Source: Clostridium sp.
GTDB lineage: Bacteria; Bacillota; Clostridia; Clostridiales; Clostridiaceae
NCBI GenBank assembly: GCA_012511315.1
Contig: JAAZGI010000145.1
Span: 1 to 8,942 of the forward strand
Direction of reading: 5' to 3'
DNA: 8,942 nucleotides
Under the pieces are notes generated by a model. The model saw nothing but the letters and a program-made list of their open reading frames with translations, did no database searches and was not told the origin of the DNA. This document shows, one piece after another, positions 1 to 6,806 of the stretch; the first letter of the stretch is position 1, and the number at the start of each line of letters is the position of its first letter. The translations under genes and the position numbers were made by a program.

Positions 1-333
1 CGCGAAATTTATCTCACGGTTGATAGTGATGAGTATATAACCGATCGGATAAAAGAAGGTATGCTCGGTGCTTTCGTTGACGAAGAGCTGGCAGGATTCA
101 TTGGTACACACGAAGATGGGTCCATCGGTTTGTTAGAAGTTTTACCTAAATTTCGGCGCAAAGGCATTGGTAGAGCGCTGGAAACTCAAATGGTAAAGCG
201 TTTGTGGAGCTTAAACCGCAGAGCTTTTGGAAATATTGCACAAGACAACACATTATCTCGAACCGTTCATGAAAAAATTGGTCTCCCCATCTCAAAAAAG
301 CCCGTTTATTGGTTGTTTCCACCTGAATACTAA
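1..333 (+). CDS. GNAT-family N-acetyltransferase, C-terminal part (5' end outside window)
   Basis: The reading frame is open from the first base to the TAA at 331-333 and gives 110 visible residues. The acetyl-CoA binding signature of GNAT enzymes (motif A) is present: a strand ending LLEVLP, then R52-R53-K54-G55-I56-G57 and an amphipathic helix (visible-residue numbering). A motif-B-like stretch follows, DNTLSRTVHEKIGL, and the protein ends in a YWLF strand. Family members transfer an acetyl group from acetyl-CoA to an amine; the substrate here cannot be told. The ATG at 61 is probably internal: the preceding purine run lies only about one base away, and the codons upstream (reading REIYLTVDSDEYITDRIKEG) continue the same fold. 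The gene is therefore cut by the window edge rather than broken. A terminator follows directly, so it is not cotranscribed with the catalase. Confidence 0.82.
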   Translation, partial: REIYLTVDSDEYITDRIKEGMLGAFVDEELAGFIGTHEDGSIGLLEVLPKFRRKGIGRALETQMVKRLWSLNRRAFGNIAQDNTLSRTVHEKIGLPISKKPVYWLFPPEY

Positions 334-355
334 AGTCCATCTTTTCTTTAGTCAC

Positions 356-380
356 GGAGCCTATAGGCTCCCTTTCTTTT
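356..380 (+). terminator. Rho-independent terminator after the GNAT gene
   Basis: A perfect six-base-pair stem, GGAGCC (356-361) and GGCTCC (366-371), encloses a TATA loop and is followed by the T-rich tract CTTTCTTTT (372-380). It starts 22 bases after the GNAT stop codon and separates that gene from the catalase. Confidence 0.8.
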
Positions 381-451
381 ATCACAAGTTAGAATAAGTC
401 TATTTTGTAAAGTTTCCCTGGTTTTTGTGAATAATTTGTTGTCTTTGGCTT

Positions 452-463
452 AATTAGCTAATT
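452..463. repeat. Perfect 12-bp palindrome upstream of catalase
   Basis: AATTAGCTAATT is identical to its own reverse complement. It lies about 135 bases before the catalase start in an AT-rich leader. It could be a protein-binding site or may have arisen by chance in AT-rich sequence. No matching known operator is recognised. Confidence 0.3.
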
Positions 464-498
464 TTTATTTTATTTTTGCTAAGGTTATAGTAATGCTC

Positions 499-519
499 TG
501 TGATTATTTTATAATTACA
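499..519 (+). promoter_or_regulatory. Candidate catalase promoter -10 with overlapping operator-like palindrome
   Basis: A perfect TATAAT box lies at 510-515, about 80 bases before the catalase start. No good -35 hexamer sits 16-18 bases upstream, so an activator or another sigma factor may be involved, or the real promoter may be elsewhere. The box is embedded in a 21-bp interrupted palindrome with arms TGTgATTAT (499-507) and ATAATtACA (511-519), in which eight of ten symmetric pairs match. A repressor bound there would cover the -10. The sequence is not a good match to the PerR box (TTATAATNATTATAA), which would be the first expectation for a catalase gene, so the regulator is unassigned. 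Confidence 0.4.
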
Positions 520-581
520 CTTACTTTTAAAATTAATCTTTAGCCACAAACCTACTGTTAAGATTTAACCGTAAACCGATT

Positions 582-588
582 AAGGAGG
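582..588 (+). promoter_or_regulatory. Ribosome binding site that selects the TTG start of catalase
   Basis: AAGGAGG is a near-perfect anti-16S match. It lies nine bases before TTG (598) but 21 bases before the first in-frame ATG (610). The spacing favours initiation at TTG, which adds four residues to the N-terminus. Confidence 0.75.
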
Positions 589-597
589 AAAATCAAA

Positions 598-2358
598 TTG
601 GACAATAAAATGAATGATAACTCTAAAAAAGACAATTCTATGGAAAACCCCATGGGTGAAAATAAATCTATGGGAAATCCCATGGATAAAAACAAATCCG
701 GAAAAAGTTTACCTTCAAAAAATGATACGAAGGGTGATCGTACCGATATCACTACAGCCCAAGGTGCTCCAGTACCCAATAACCAGGACTCCATGACTGC
801 TGGGGTCCGTGGACCTATGGCGCTTCAGGACGTTTGGTTTCTTGAAAAAATGGCTCACTTTGACCGTGAAGTTATTCCAGAGCGCAGAATGCATGCCAAA
901 GGATCTGGAGCCTTCGGTGAGTTTACAGTAACTCACGATATTACAAAGTACACCAAAGCAAAAATCTTCTCAGAAGTCGGTAAAAAGACAGAAATGTTTG
1001 CTCGCTTCTCCAGTGTTGCTGGTGAGCGTGGGGCGGCAGATGCTGAACGGGATATTAGAGGTTTTGCTTTAAAATTTTATACTGAAGAAGGCAATTGGGA
1101 TTTAGTTGGTAACAATACTCCTGTTTTCTTTTTTAGGGATCCGATGAAATTTATCGATCTTAATCACGCCATTAAACGTGACCCAAGAACTAATATGCGT
1201 AGCCCTAATACCAACTGGGATTTTTGGTCCTCCCTACCTGAAGCTCTTCACCAAGTCACCATTACCATGTCAGACCGCGGACTCCCATCAAGTTTCCGTT
1301 ATATGCATGGATTCTCCAGTCATGCATATTCCATGATTAATGAGCATAACCAGCGAGTATTTGTTAAATATCACTTCCGCAGCCAACAAGGAATTCAAAA
1401 CTTAACGGACCAAGAAGCTGAAAAAGTGGTGGCAAAGGATCGTGAATCTCATCAACGGGATTTATATGAAGCCATTGAAAATGAGCACTTCCCAAAATGG
1501 AAAATGTATATTCAAGTCATGACAGAGGAAGAAGCTAAAAATATGCCTTACAATCCTTTTGATTTAACTAAAATATGGTATAAAAAGGACTTTCCTTTGA
1601 TGGAAGTGGGCGAATTTGTGTTAAACCGCAATCCGGAAAACTACTTTGCCGATGTGGAACAAGCAGCTTTCTCTCCCCACAACGTCGTACCAGGACTTTC
1701 TTTCTCACCAGATCGGATGCTCCAAGGCCGACTCTTTTCTTATCAAGATGCCCAGCGTTATCGCTTAGGAGTTAACTTCCATCAGATTCCAGTCAACTCT
1801 CCACGAGGTGTCTCTAATCCACACATGTTCCACCGTGATGGAAGCATGCGAGTGGATGGCAACCAAGGTTCTGAGAACCATTATGAACCAAATAGTTACG
1901 GGAACTGGACCGAAGCAAAAGAGCATGAACTACCAAAAGAAGCCGGTGGGAATATTGATCGCTTTGACTTCAGGGAAGATGACCACAATTACTTTGAAAT
2001 GCCCGGCGCTCTTTATCGGGCGATGACCGAAGCTCAAAAACAGGTGCTTTGTGAAAACACAGCTCGAAATATGGGTGATTCCACACTGCAAATTAAACAT
2101 CGTTACATTGATCTTTGCTATAAAGCTGATGCCGATTATGGTAAGCGCTTAGCTAAAGCTTTAAACATTGACATTAATGATGTGGATCTTAATTTACCAG
2201 AACGAAACTCTCAAGAAAATAATCACAAGGCCAACAATGCTCATCCAGAGCTTGATGTTCCTTCAGAAAATATGGCAATGAAGGATTGGGCAGAAATTAA
2301 AACGGACTACGATCCAAAGAGATTTATTGACCCGATGGATGATCCTTACTTACTTTAA
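598..2358 (+). CDS. Monofunctional haem catalase (clade 3-like) with N- and C-terminal extensions
   Basis: This enzyme dismutates hydrogen peroxide to water and oxygen in the cytoplasm. The 586-residue product carries all hallmarks of the family. The distal catalytic His is H99 in [12 protein letters not shown], and the distal Asn is in GNNTPVFF (N172/N173). The proximal haem ligand is Y382 in [14 protein letters not shown], with R378 beside it. A catalase-related C-terminal segment follows (roughly 430-510). The core begins near residue 52 ([18 protein letters not shown]). Typical small-subunit catalases have about 480-500 residues, so this one has about 50 extra at the N-terminus, rich in Met, Asn and Lys with a tandem repeat, and about 60 extra at the C-terminus (about 525-586). 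There is no signal peptide. The start is TTG, chosen from the Shine-Dalgarno spacing. Terminators on both sides make it monocistronic. The symbol (katA or other) is left open because orthology cannot be settled by eye. Confidence 0.97.
   Translation: MDNKMNDNSKKDNSMENPMGENKSMGNPMDKNKSGKSLPSKNDTKGDRTDITTAQGAPVPNNQDSMTAGVRGPMALQDVWFLEKMAHFDREVIPERRMHAKGSGAFGEFTVTHDITKYTKAKIFSEVGKKTEMFARFSSVAGERGAADAERDIRGFALKFYTEEGNWDLVGNNTPVFFFRDPMKFIDLNHAIKRDPRTNMRSPNTNWDFWSSLPEALHQVTITMSDRGLPSSFRYMHGFSSHAYSMINEHNQRVFVKYHFRSQQGIQNLTDQEAEKVVAKDRESHQRDLYEAIENEHFPKWKMYIQVMTEEEAKNMPYNPFDLTKIWYKKDFPLMEVGEFVLNRNPENYFADVEQAAFSPHNVVPGLSFSPDRMLQGRLFSYQDAQRYRLGVNFHQIPVNSPRGVSNPHMFHRDGSMRVDGNQGSENHYEPNSYGNWTEAKEHELPKEAGGNIDRFDFREDDHNYFEMPGALYRAMTEAQKQVLCENTARNMGDSTLQIKHRYIDLCYKADADYGKRLAKALNIDINDVDLNLPERNSQENNHKANNAHPELDVPSENMAMKDWAEIKTDYDPKRFIDPMDDPYLL
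637..696 (+). repeat. Two tandem copies of a 30-bp unit inside the catalase gene
   Basis: Copy 1 (637-666) encodes [10 protein letters not shown] and copy 2 (667-696) encodes [10 protein letters not shown], catalase residues 14-33. By eye the two copies agree at 25 of 30 bases and 7 of 10 residues. The copies are in frame and lie wholly in the N-terminal extension, outside the catalase core. A recent in-frame duplication is the simplest explanation. Confidence 0.85.
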
Positions 2359-2380
2359 TACCAATGTAAATCCGAATTAT

Positions 2381-2418
2381 AAAACAGATTAGCATTTTTG
2401 CTGATCTGTTTTTCTTTT
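2381..2418 (+). terminator. Rho-independent terminator after catalase
   Basis: Arms AAAACAGATTAGCA (2381-2394) and TGCTGATCTGTTTT (2399-2412) pair over 14 positions with a single G/T wobble around a TTTT loop. The T-rich tail continues to 2418. It begins 22 bases after the catalase stop codon. The long A and T flanks give the terminator a partly symmetric look, but no minus-strand gene uses it here. Confidence 0.88.
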
Positions 2419-2528
2419 AACCTATTTTTTTTGATATCTTTGTACTCTTTCTTTTTCCTTATTCTTTTTAAGTTACTTAATCTAATTGAATCAACGCTTA
2501 AGCTGATGTACATTGATACTAGAACCTT

Positions 2529-2556
2529 TTGCTTTTAAAAGTCTTGAAATTATAAC
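2529..2556 (+). promoter_or_regulatory. Possible sigma-A-type promoter of the ABC operon
   Basis: TTGCTT (2529-2534) is separated by 16 bases from TATAAC (2551-2556), which matches the -10 consensus at five of six positions. The -35 is weak. It would give a leader of about 80 bases before the ATPase gene. It is the best candidate I see in the 226 bases between the catalase terminator and the operon; nothing else there is recognisable. Confidence 0.35.
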
Positions 2557-2644
2557 CTAGGCCAGCTTAACCTCTGTTTCGATTCTTAAGCAGAATTATC
2601 CTTGCTGTATCTTCAATGCTGCACCCTTTAAAGGAGCTTTTGCA

Positions 2645-3520
2645 ATGAATATAATTGAAATCAATCATTTAAAAAAATATTATGGAAAACATCGTGGAGT
2701 TGAGGATGTCACCTTTCAAGTGAAAGAAGGCGAAATCTTCGGATTCATTGGCCCTAATGGCTCGGGTAAGTCAACCACGATTCGGTGCGCCTTGTCCTTA
2801 ATTTATCCTACCTCGGGAAACATCAAAATTTTCGGCTTGGACTCAATCAAAGAACGGGTAGAAATCGCTAAAAATGTGGGTTATCTTCCAGGGGAAGTTT
2901 TTTATTATGACAATATGACGGTGAAAGACCTGTTGAATTACAGTGCATCTTTCTATCAAAACTCCGATAAAAAAGTTAGGCTCGATTTGTGCGAAGCCTT
3001 GGAACTGGATCAATCAAAAAAAATTGAAGATTTATCTTTAGGTAACAAGAAAAAAGTAGGCATCGTTCAGGGCCTTCTTCATAATCCAAAATTAATTATT
3101 CTAGATGAACCCACCTCAGGATTAGATCCTTTGATGCAACAACGGTTTTTTCAACTAATTGAAGAACGCCGTCGACAAGGAGCTACTATTCTTTTTTCTT
3201 CTCATATCCTCTCCGAGGTAAAGCGATTATCAGACCGCATTGCCATAATTCGCAATGGAATGATCCAAGACATCAACACTGTAATGAAGCTGGAATCCAA
3301 TGCCTATAAAAACATTCTGGTTCAAGCCTCTGAAGACCAGCTTTTAAAGCTCGATCAACTCCCCCACCTTGAAGCTCGCACCACTGAGATTGGTCGCAGA
3401 GATTACACCTATCGTGGTGACATGAATACGCTGCTCCAAGAACTTAGCCAAGCCCACGTATCTAATCTCACCATTGAAGACCCTAGTCTTGAAGAAATCT
3501 TCATGCACTATTACGAATAG
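2645..3520 (+). CDS. ABC transporter ATP-binding protein (ABC-2/drug-export type)
   Basis: This is the cytoplasmic ATPase that powers the two membrane proteins encoded directly downstream. The 291 residues contain Walker A GPNGSGKST (36-44, K42), an LSLGN signature (130-134) in place of canonical LSGGQ, Walker B LIILDEP (150-156, catalytic E155), the D-loop SGLD (158-161) and the switch His in SSH (H187). Where the Q-loop glutamine usually sits the protein reads GYLPGE (79-84). After about residue 215 comes a C-terminal accessory region of the kind seen in ATPases of ABC-2 exporters such as the bacitracin/lantibiotic-resistance type. AAAGGAG (2630-2636) lies eight bases before the ATG. The stop codon overlaps the ribosome site of the next gene, so translation is probably coupled. 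The substrate is unknown; export of a drug, peptide or lipid-like compound is an inference from family only. Confidence 0.95.
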   Translation: MNIIEINHLKKYYGKHRGVEDVTFQVKEGEIFGFIGPNGSGKSTTIRCALSLIYPTSGNIKIFGLDSIKERVEIAKNVGYLPGEVFYYDNMTVKDLLNYSASFYQNSDKKVRLDLCEALELDQSKKIEDLSLGNKKKVGIVQGLLHNPKLIILDEPTSGLDPLMQQRFFQLIEERRRQGATILFSSHILSEVKRLSDRIAIIRNGMIQDINTVMKLESNAYKNILVQASEDQLLKLDQLPHLEARTTEIGRRDYTYRGDMNTLLQELSQAHVSNLTIEDPSLEEIFMHYYE

Positions 3521-3532
3521 GAGGGGCAGATT

Positions 3533-4324
3533 ATGAGGATCTATCGGCAAGAACTGAAGTTCCAAGCTCGATCCATTGTTTTATGGCTAGGTTCCATACT
3601 TACCGCTTTGCTACTTTTTATGGGTATATTCCCTGGCTTTGCTCGCGAAGCAGATTTGCTAAAAGATGCATTGTCAGCTTTTCCTGAGTCATTGATGGCT
3701 TCCATGGGCATGGATATAAACACAATCTTTGAGGCCAGCGGCTTTGTTAGTTATATCTACGGCTTTATTCAATTAGTTCTAGTTATCATGGCCACTTTGT
3801 ATGGCCTCACTTTAATGAATCGGGAAAAGCTTGCTCGCATGAGTGACTTTCTCTACGCCAAACCCTTATCACGCCAACGCATTTTTCTTGAAAAGGTTTT
3901 GGCGGCAATCACTGCCTTTTTAATCATTCACATTGCAATCGTTTTAATGTTCTTCTTTATGGCAACTCTTTGGGCAATTGATGATTCAAGCCAAATTGCC
4001 ATCAATCAAATGATCTTGAGTGGCTTGTTGTTGCAAATTCTGACCTTTGCCTTATCAACTCTTTGGGGAACACTCAGCCAAAGGATTAAAAACCCAGTAG
4101 GCTCTGCTTCAGCTCTGAGCTTTGGTCTTTTCCTAATTTTATTAGTGGGCCGCCTGATGAGCAATGATGTCATAAAAAAGTTGAGTCCTTTTGGCTATGT
4201 TGAACCCTTAGAAATTAGCGCCAAAGGACTTTCAAGTACAGCAATTATTTCTTTTTTTCTTCTTTCACTAGCTCTTCTCACTCTGTCTGCCTTAATATTA
4301 ACCAGGCAAGATCTGGAGGCTTAG
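3533..4324 (+). CDS. ABC-2-type transporter permease, first of two paralogues
   Basis: This is an integral membrane subunit of the transporter powered by the upstream ATPase. The 263-residue protein has about six hydrophobic segments (near 16-34, 72-95, 122-147, 160-180, 192-208 and 236-256). Between segments 2 and 3 lies a conserved cytoplasmic stretch, NREKLARMSDFLYAKPLSR (about 96-114), which recurs in the next gene and resembles the coupling region of ABC-2 permeases. A short extracytoplasmic loop (about 35-70) follows the first helix. The ribosome site AGGAGG (3519-3524) overlaps the TAG of the ATPase gene and sits eight bases before the ATG. The downstream permease starts one base after this stop. 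I see no signal peptide beyond the first helix and no substrate clue. Confidence 0.9.
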   Translation: MRIYRQELKFQARSIVLWLGSILTALLLFMGIFPGFAREADLLKDALSAFPESLMASMGMDINTIFEASGFVSYIYGFIQLVLVIMATLYGLTLMNREKLARMSDFLYAKPLSRQRIFLEKVLAAITAFLIIHIAIVLMFFFMATLWAIDDSSQIAINQMILSGLLLQILTFALSTLWGTLSQRIKNPVGSASALSFGLFLILLVGRLMSNDVIKKLSPFGYVEPLEISAKGLSSTAIISFFLLSLALLTLSALILTRQDLEA

Positions 4325-4325
4325 C

Positions 4326-5105
4326 ATGATCAAACGAGAACTAACAACTAGGTTAAAATCTCTATTTTTTTGGGCTGTAGGTTTTTCCTTTATAATAATT
4401 GGTGGCATGACTGAGTTTGATGCTTTTAGTAGTGGCAACTCCGAACAACTCAATGAGTTTATTCGCTCCATGCCGCGTATCATGCGTGTCATTTATGGCA
4501 TAGAGAACGTCGATATAAGTAGCTTTGAAGGATACTTTAGCCTTCTTATGCTCTACGTTTTAATCATGTTAGCAATTCATGGGGCCTTCCTTGGAACTTC
4601 ACTGATTCATCGAGAAATTAAAGGTCGCACAGCAGACTTTCTTTTTGTTAAACCCATGTCCCGTGATCGTATCCTTCTCCGAAAGCTTTTAGGAGGACTT
4701 GGAATTATCCTAATCTTGGAGACGGCCATCAGTGTGTGTTATCTCTATGTTTTCAGTCAAACCGGAAACCTTGAACTTTTTCCAGAGACCCTTCTGGCAA
4801 CCTTTGCAACCCACTTCTTTTTCTTTGCCTTAGGTTTTTTGCTCGCCATTCTTTTTCCAAAGACAAAGCATGGACAACAAACCTCCCTGGTTTTTATCCT
4901 GGTAAGTTATTTTTCCATCAGCCTGTCTCAGCTTTATAACCAGCCTTGGCTTCTAAACATTTCCCCTATTGGTTGGTATAGTAGCCATTTATTTAAGAGT
5001 AGCCCTCTTGAAATCAGTTTCACTTTAATTTTTCTTCTTCTTCTTAGTTCATTGGTTTTAGGGTTGGCTATTTATCGTTTCCGCAGCAAGGATATCCCCA
5101 GCTAA
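4326..5105 (+). CDS. ABC-2-type transporter permease, second paralogue
   Basis: This is the partner membrane subunit, 259 residues with about six hydrophobic segments (near 13-28, 70-94, 122-144, 155-177, 186-202 and 230-250). Its stretch HREIKGRTADFLFVKPMSRDR (about 95-115) lines up with the same region of the preceding permease. The two are therefore diverged duplicates that probably form a heterodimeric channel with two copies of the ATPase. Its ATG lies one base after the previous stop, and its ribosome site TGGAGG (4314-4319) is inside the 3' end of that gene, so translational coupling is likely. The protein ends RFRSKDIPS after the last helix, a short basic cytoplasmic tail. It is the last gene of the operon; a possible terminator follows about 35 bases later. 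Confidence 0.9.
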   Translation: MIKRELTTRLKSLFFWAVGFSFIIIGGMTEFDAFSSGNSEQLNEFIRSMPRIMRVIYGIENVDISSFEGYFSLLMLYVLIMLAIHGAFLGTSLIHREIKGRTADFLFVKPMSRDRILLRKLLGGLGIILILETAISVCYLYVFSQTGNLELFPETLLATFATHFFFFALGFLLAILFPKTKHGQQTSLVFILVSYFSISLSQLYNQPWLLNISPIGWYSSHLFKSSPLEISFTLIFLLLLSSLVLGLAIYRFRSKDIPS

Positions 5106-5139
5106 TAAGGCTATATTATGAACAAATGGAGAAGTTCTT

Positions 5140-5171
5140 GGCTTTGCAAAGCTTTGCGCCTCATCTTTTTT
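5140..5171 (+). terminator. Weak candidate terminator of the ABC operon
   Basis: GGC (5140-5142) and GCC (5158-5160) flank the perfect palindrome GCAAAGCTTTGC (5146-5157), with a TTT bulge on the 5' side. Six T residues follow at 5166-5171. The helix is short and interrupted. A second, weaker arrangement lies just downstream: AACT-GTTT-AGTT at 5189-5200, followed by a T run. One or both may end the operon transcript. Confidence 0.4.
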
Positions 5172-5299
5172 AAGCTCAGGAGTTGAGGAACTGTTTAGTT
5201 TTTTTCTAGGTCATTAGTAATTAGCTATTTTCTTTAAATTTATGGTTTAAGATTGCTAATTCAATGAACCTATCGTAAATATGGACGCCTTTAAATTAA

Positions 5300-5329
5300 T
5301 TGGAATGAGCCTTGTTTCTGACTTATAAT
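5300..5329 (+). promoter_or_regulatory. Probable promoter of the UDPGP-family gene
   Basis: TTGGAA (5300-5305, four of six -35 matches) is followed after 18 bases by a perfect TATAAT (5324-5329). The start codon is about 90 bases downstream. It is the best-scoring sigma-A-like arrangement by eye in the 315-base gap between the ABC operon and this gene. Confidence 0.5.
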
Positions 5330-5336
5330 AGAAACA
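5313..5336. promoter_or_regulatory. Inverted repeat bracketing the -10 box, candidate operator
   Basis: TGTTTCT (5313-5319) and AGAAACA (5330-5336) are perfect seven-base inverted arms separated by ten bases, and the TATAAT box ends exactly where the right arm begins. Twofold symmetry over a -10 element is the usual layout of a repressor site. I do not recognise the motif as that of a named regulator. Confidence 0.4.
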
Positions 5337-5370
5337 TAACTTTAAACACACTATGATTTTTATATAAACT

Positions 5371-5401
5371 AGACAAAATAATCAATAAAATATTTTTGTC
5401 T
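5371..5401 (+). repeat. AT-rich inverted repeat in the leader just before the ribosome site
   Basis: AGACAAAA (5371-5378) and TTTTGTCT (5394-5401) are perfect eight-base inverted arms around an AT-rich interior of 15 bases. The element ends nine bases before the GGAGG ribosome site of the UDPGP-family gene. It could fold in the mRNA leader or act as a DNA-level operator. No T tract follows, so it is not a terminator. Confidence 0.45.
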
Positions 5402-5420
5402 GCTTTGACTGGAGGTAGTT

Positions 5421-6794
5421 ATGACGTTCGACCAAGCTTATCAAAAGCTAAAGAAATCTGGTCAGGAGCATCTTCTACAATTTTATGAAGATCTTGATCC
5501 AAGCTCTCAAAGTGAACTATTACAACAAATTGCTCATCTGGATGTTGAATACATTAATGATCTTTACAAAGACCTTGTAGAGGAGCGGAGCTTAATCATT
5601 GCTGATGATCTAGCTGCCATGAAATCAGTAACCTGGGACAAGGTTGACCCTAAAGAAAAACTAAGACTCTGGGACCTAGGTCTTAAAGCCATTCGAGATG
5701 GCAAAGTAGCCGCTTTTTTAGTGGCAGGTGGTCAAGGCTCTCGCTTAGGTTTTGATGGTCCCAAAGGTGCTTATGATATTGGGCTCCCCTCCCATAAGTC
5801 GCTCTTCCAACTTCAAGGAGAACGAATTAAAAAAATAAGTGAAATGGCAGGTGGTTCCATTCCTTGGTATATCATGACCAGCCCTTTGAATCACCAAGAT
5901 ACAGAAGATTTCTTTGCAAGAAAAGATTTCTTTGGTTTAAACGAAGATGAAATTAAGTTTTTTCCGCAGGGAACCCTGCCTTCTGTGAATGAAGATGGAA
6001 AGATTCTTTTAGCAGCCAAGGATCAAGTTTCTGCAAATCCTGATGGATCAGGCGGATGCTTTAGAGCCTTCAAGGAATCAGGCTTGCTTGATGACATAAG
6101 CTCACGGAATATTGAATACATTTTTTTCTATGGCGTCGATAATGCCTTGGTTCGAGTTTGCGACCCCTATTTTGTTGGTTTTGCAATTGACAGTGGGAAA
6201 GATATTTCATCAAAAGCTGTCTTAAAAGCACATTCTGGCGAAAAAGTTGGTGTTTATGCCTACCGCAATAAAAAGCCATCCATTATTGAATACACCGAGC
6301 TCCCCTCGCACTTAGCCCAAGCAGAAGATGACGCAGGTCAACTTAAATTTGGATCTGGGAATATTGTCACTCATCTTTTTAAAGCCGATTTTTTAAAACA
6401 AGCCTTGGATAAAAAGACGCCTTATCATGTGGCACACAAGGCCGTAGAATATGTGGATTTAAACGGTGAACTGGTAAAACCACTACAACCAAACGCCTAT
6501 AAATTTGAAGCCCTATACTTTGATTTATTCCAATACGCCCATGATATGGCAATCCTCAACGTCAGGCGAGAAGAAGAATTCTCCCCTGTCAAGAACTTTG
6601 AAGGTGTGGATTCCAAGGATACGGCTCGTGAAATGTTCCTTGACCTTTGCACATCCTGGGTAAAAGAATTAGGAATCATTACAAAAAAACGGATTGAAAT
6701 TTCTCCCCTTCTCTCAATTTATGGAGATGATTTAAATCCCCAAGAAATCAGTGAAAAGGTCCAAACCACTAAAGATGGTTATATTAAACCCTAA
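5421..6794 (+). CDS. UDPGP-family nucleotide-sugar pyrophosphorylase, UAP1/AGX-like
   Basis: This cytoplasmic enzyme probably makes a UDP-sugar and pyrophosphate from UTP and a sugar 1-phosphate. The 457 residues follow the layout of eukaryotic UDP-N-acetylhexosamine pyrophosphorylase. There is a helical N-terminal region (1-90). The nucleotide loop is VAGGQGSRLGFDGPKG (101-116), followed by GLPSHKSLFQLQGERI (121-136) and PWYIMTS (148-154). Then come FFPQGTLPSVNEDGKI (180-195), NPDGSGG (206-212), YGVDNALVRVCDP (237-249, metal/nucleotide D240), GNIVTHLF (313-320), KFEALYFDLF (361-370) and EFSPVKN (386-392, K391). AGGQGSRLG separates it from the UGP2-type loop, and there is no left-handed beta-helix acetyltransferase domain as in bacterial GlmU. 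Activity on GlcNAc-1-P, GalNAc-1-P, Glc-1-P or Gal-1-P cannot be distinguished here. GGAGG (5411-5415) precedes the ATG by five bases. Confidence 0.9.
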   Translation: MTFDQAYQKLKKSGQEHLLQFYEDLDPSSQSELLQQIAHLDVEYINDLYKDLVEERSLIIADDLAAMKSVTWDKVDPKEKLRLWDLGLKAIRDGKVAAFLVAGGQGSRLGFDGPKGAYDIGLPSHKSLFQLQGERIKKISEMAGGSIPWYIMTSPLNHQDTEDFFARKDFFGLNEDEIKFFPQGTLPSVNEDGKILLAAKDQVSANPDGSGGCFRAFKESGLLDDISSRNIEYIFFYGVDNALVRVCDPYFVGFAIDSGKDISSKAVLKAHSGEKVGVYAYRNKKPSIIEYTELPSHLAQAEDDAGQLKFGSGNIVTHLFKADFLKQALDKKTPYHVAHKAVEYVDLNGELVKPLQPNAYKFEALYFDLFQYAHDMAILNVRREEEFSPVKNFEGVDSKDTAREMFLDLCTSWVKELGIITKKRIEISPLLSIYGDDLNPQEISEKVQTTKDGYIKP

Positions 6795-6806
6795 GGAAGG
6801 GATTTT
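6789..6806 (+). terminator. Very weak hairpin at the UDPGP-family stop codon
   Basis: CCCT (6789-6792) and AGGG (6798-6801) form a four-base-pair stem that includes the first base of the TAA stop, followed by ATTTTC. It is too small to be a convincing terminator, so some transcripts may run through the 198-base gap into the peptidase gene. No clear promoter was found in that gap. Confidence 0.2.

Noticed and set aside
886..900. RRM precedes the catalytic His of the catalase, where many family members have VV.
   Set aside because: To my knowledge RRMHAKGSG is common in a sizeable group of clade 3 catalases, so it is not an unusual active site.
558..936. Minus-strand open frames opposite the start of the catalase gene.
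   Set aside because: They are antisense to a well-supported gene, have no ribosome sites or recognisable domains, and one carries the mirrored tandem repeat, a sign of a shadow frame.
2419..2644. The leader before the ABC operon as a possible riboswitch or attenuator.
   Set aside because: I found no stable stem, T tract or known aptamer motif in it; only a weak promoter candidate is visible.
5118..5186. A 22-codon ATG frame (MNKWRSSWLCKALRLIFFKLRS) just after the second permease, which could be a small membrane peptide.
   Set aside because: It has only a weak AAGG element upstream and overlaps the candidate terminator hairpin. Short frames of this size are expected by chance, and there is no comparative support.
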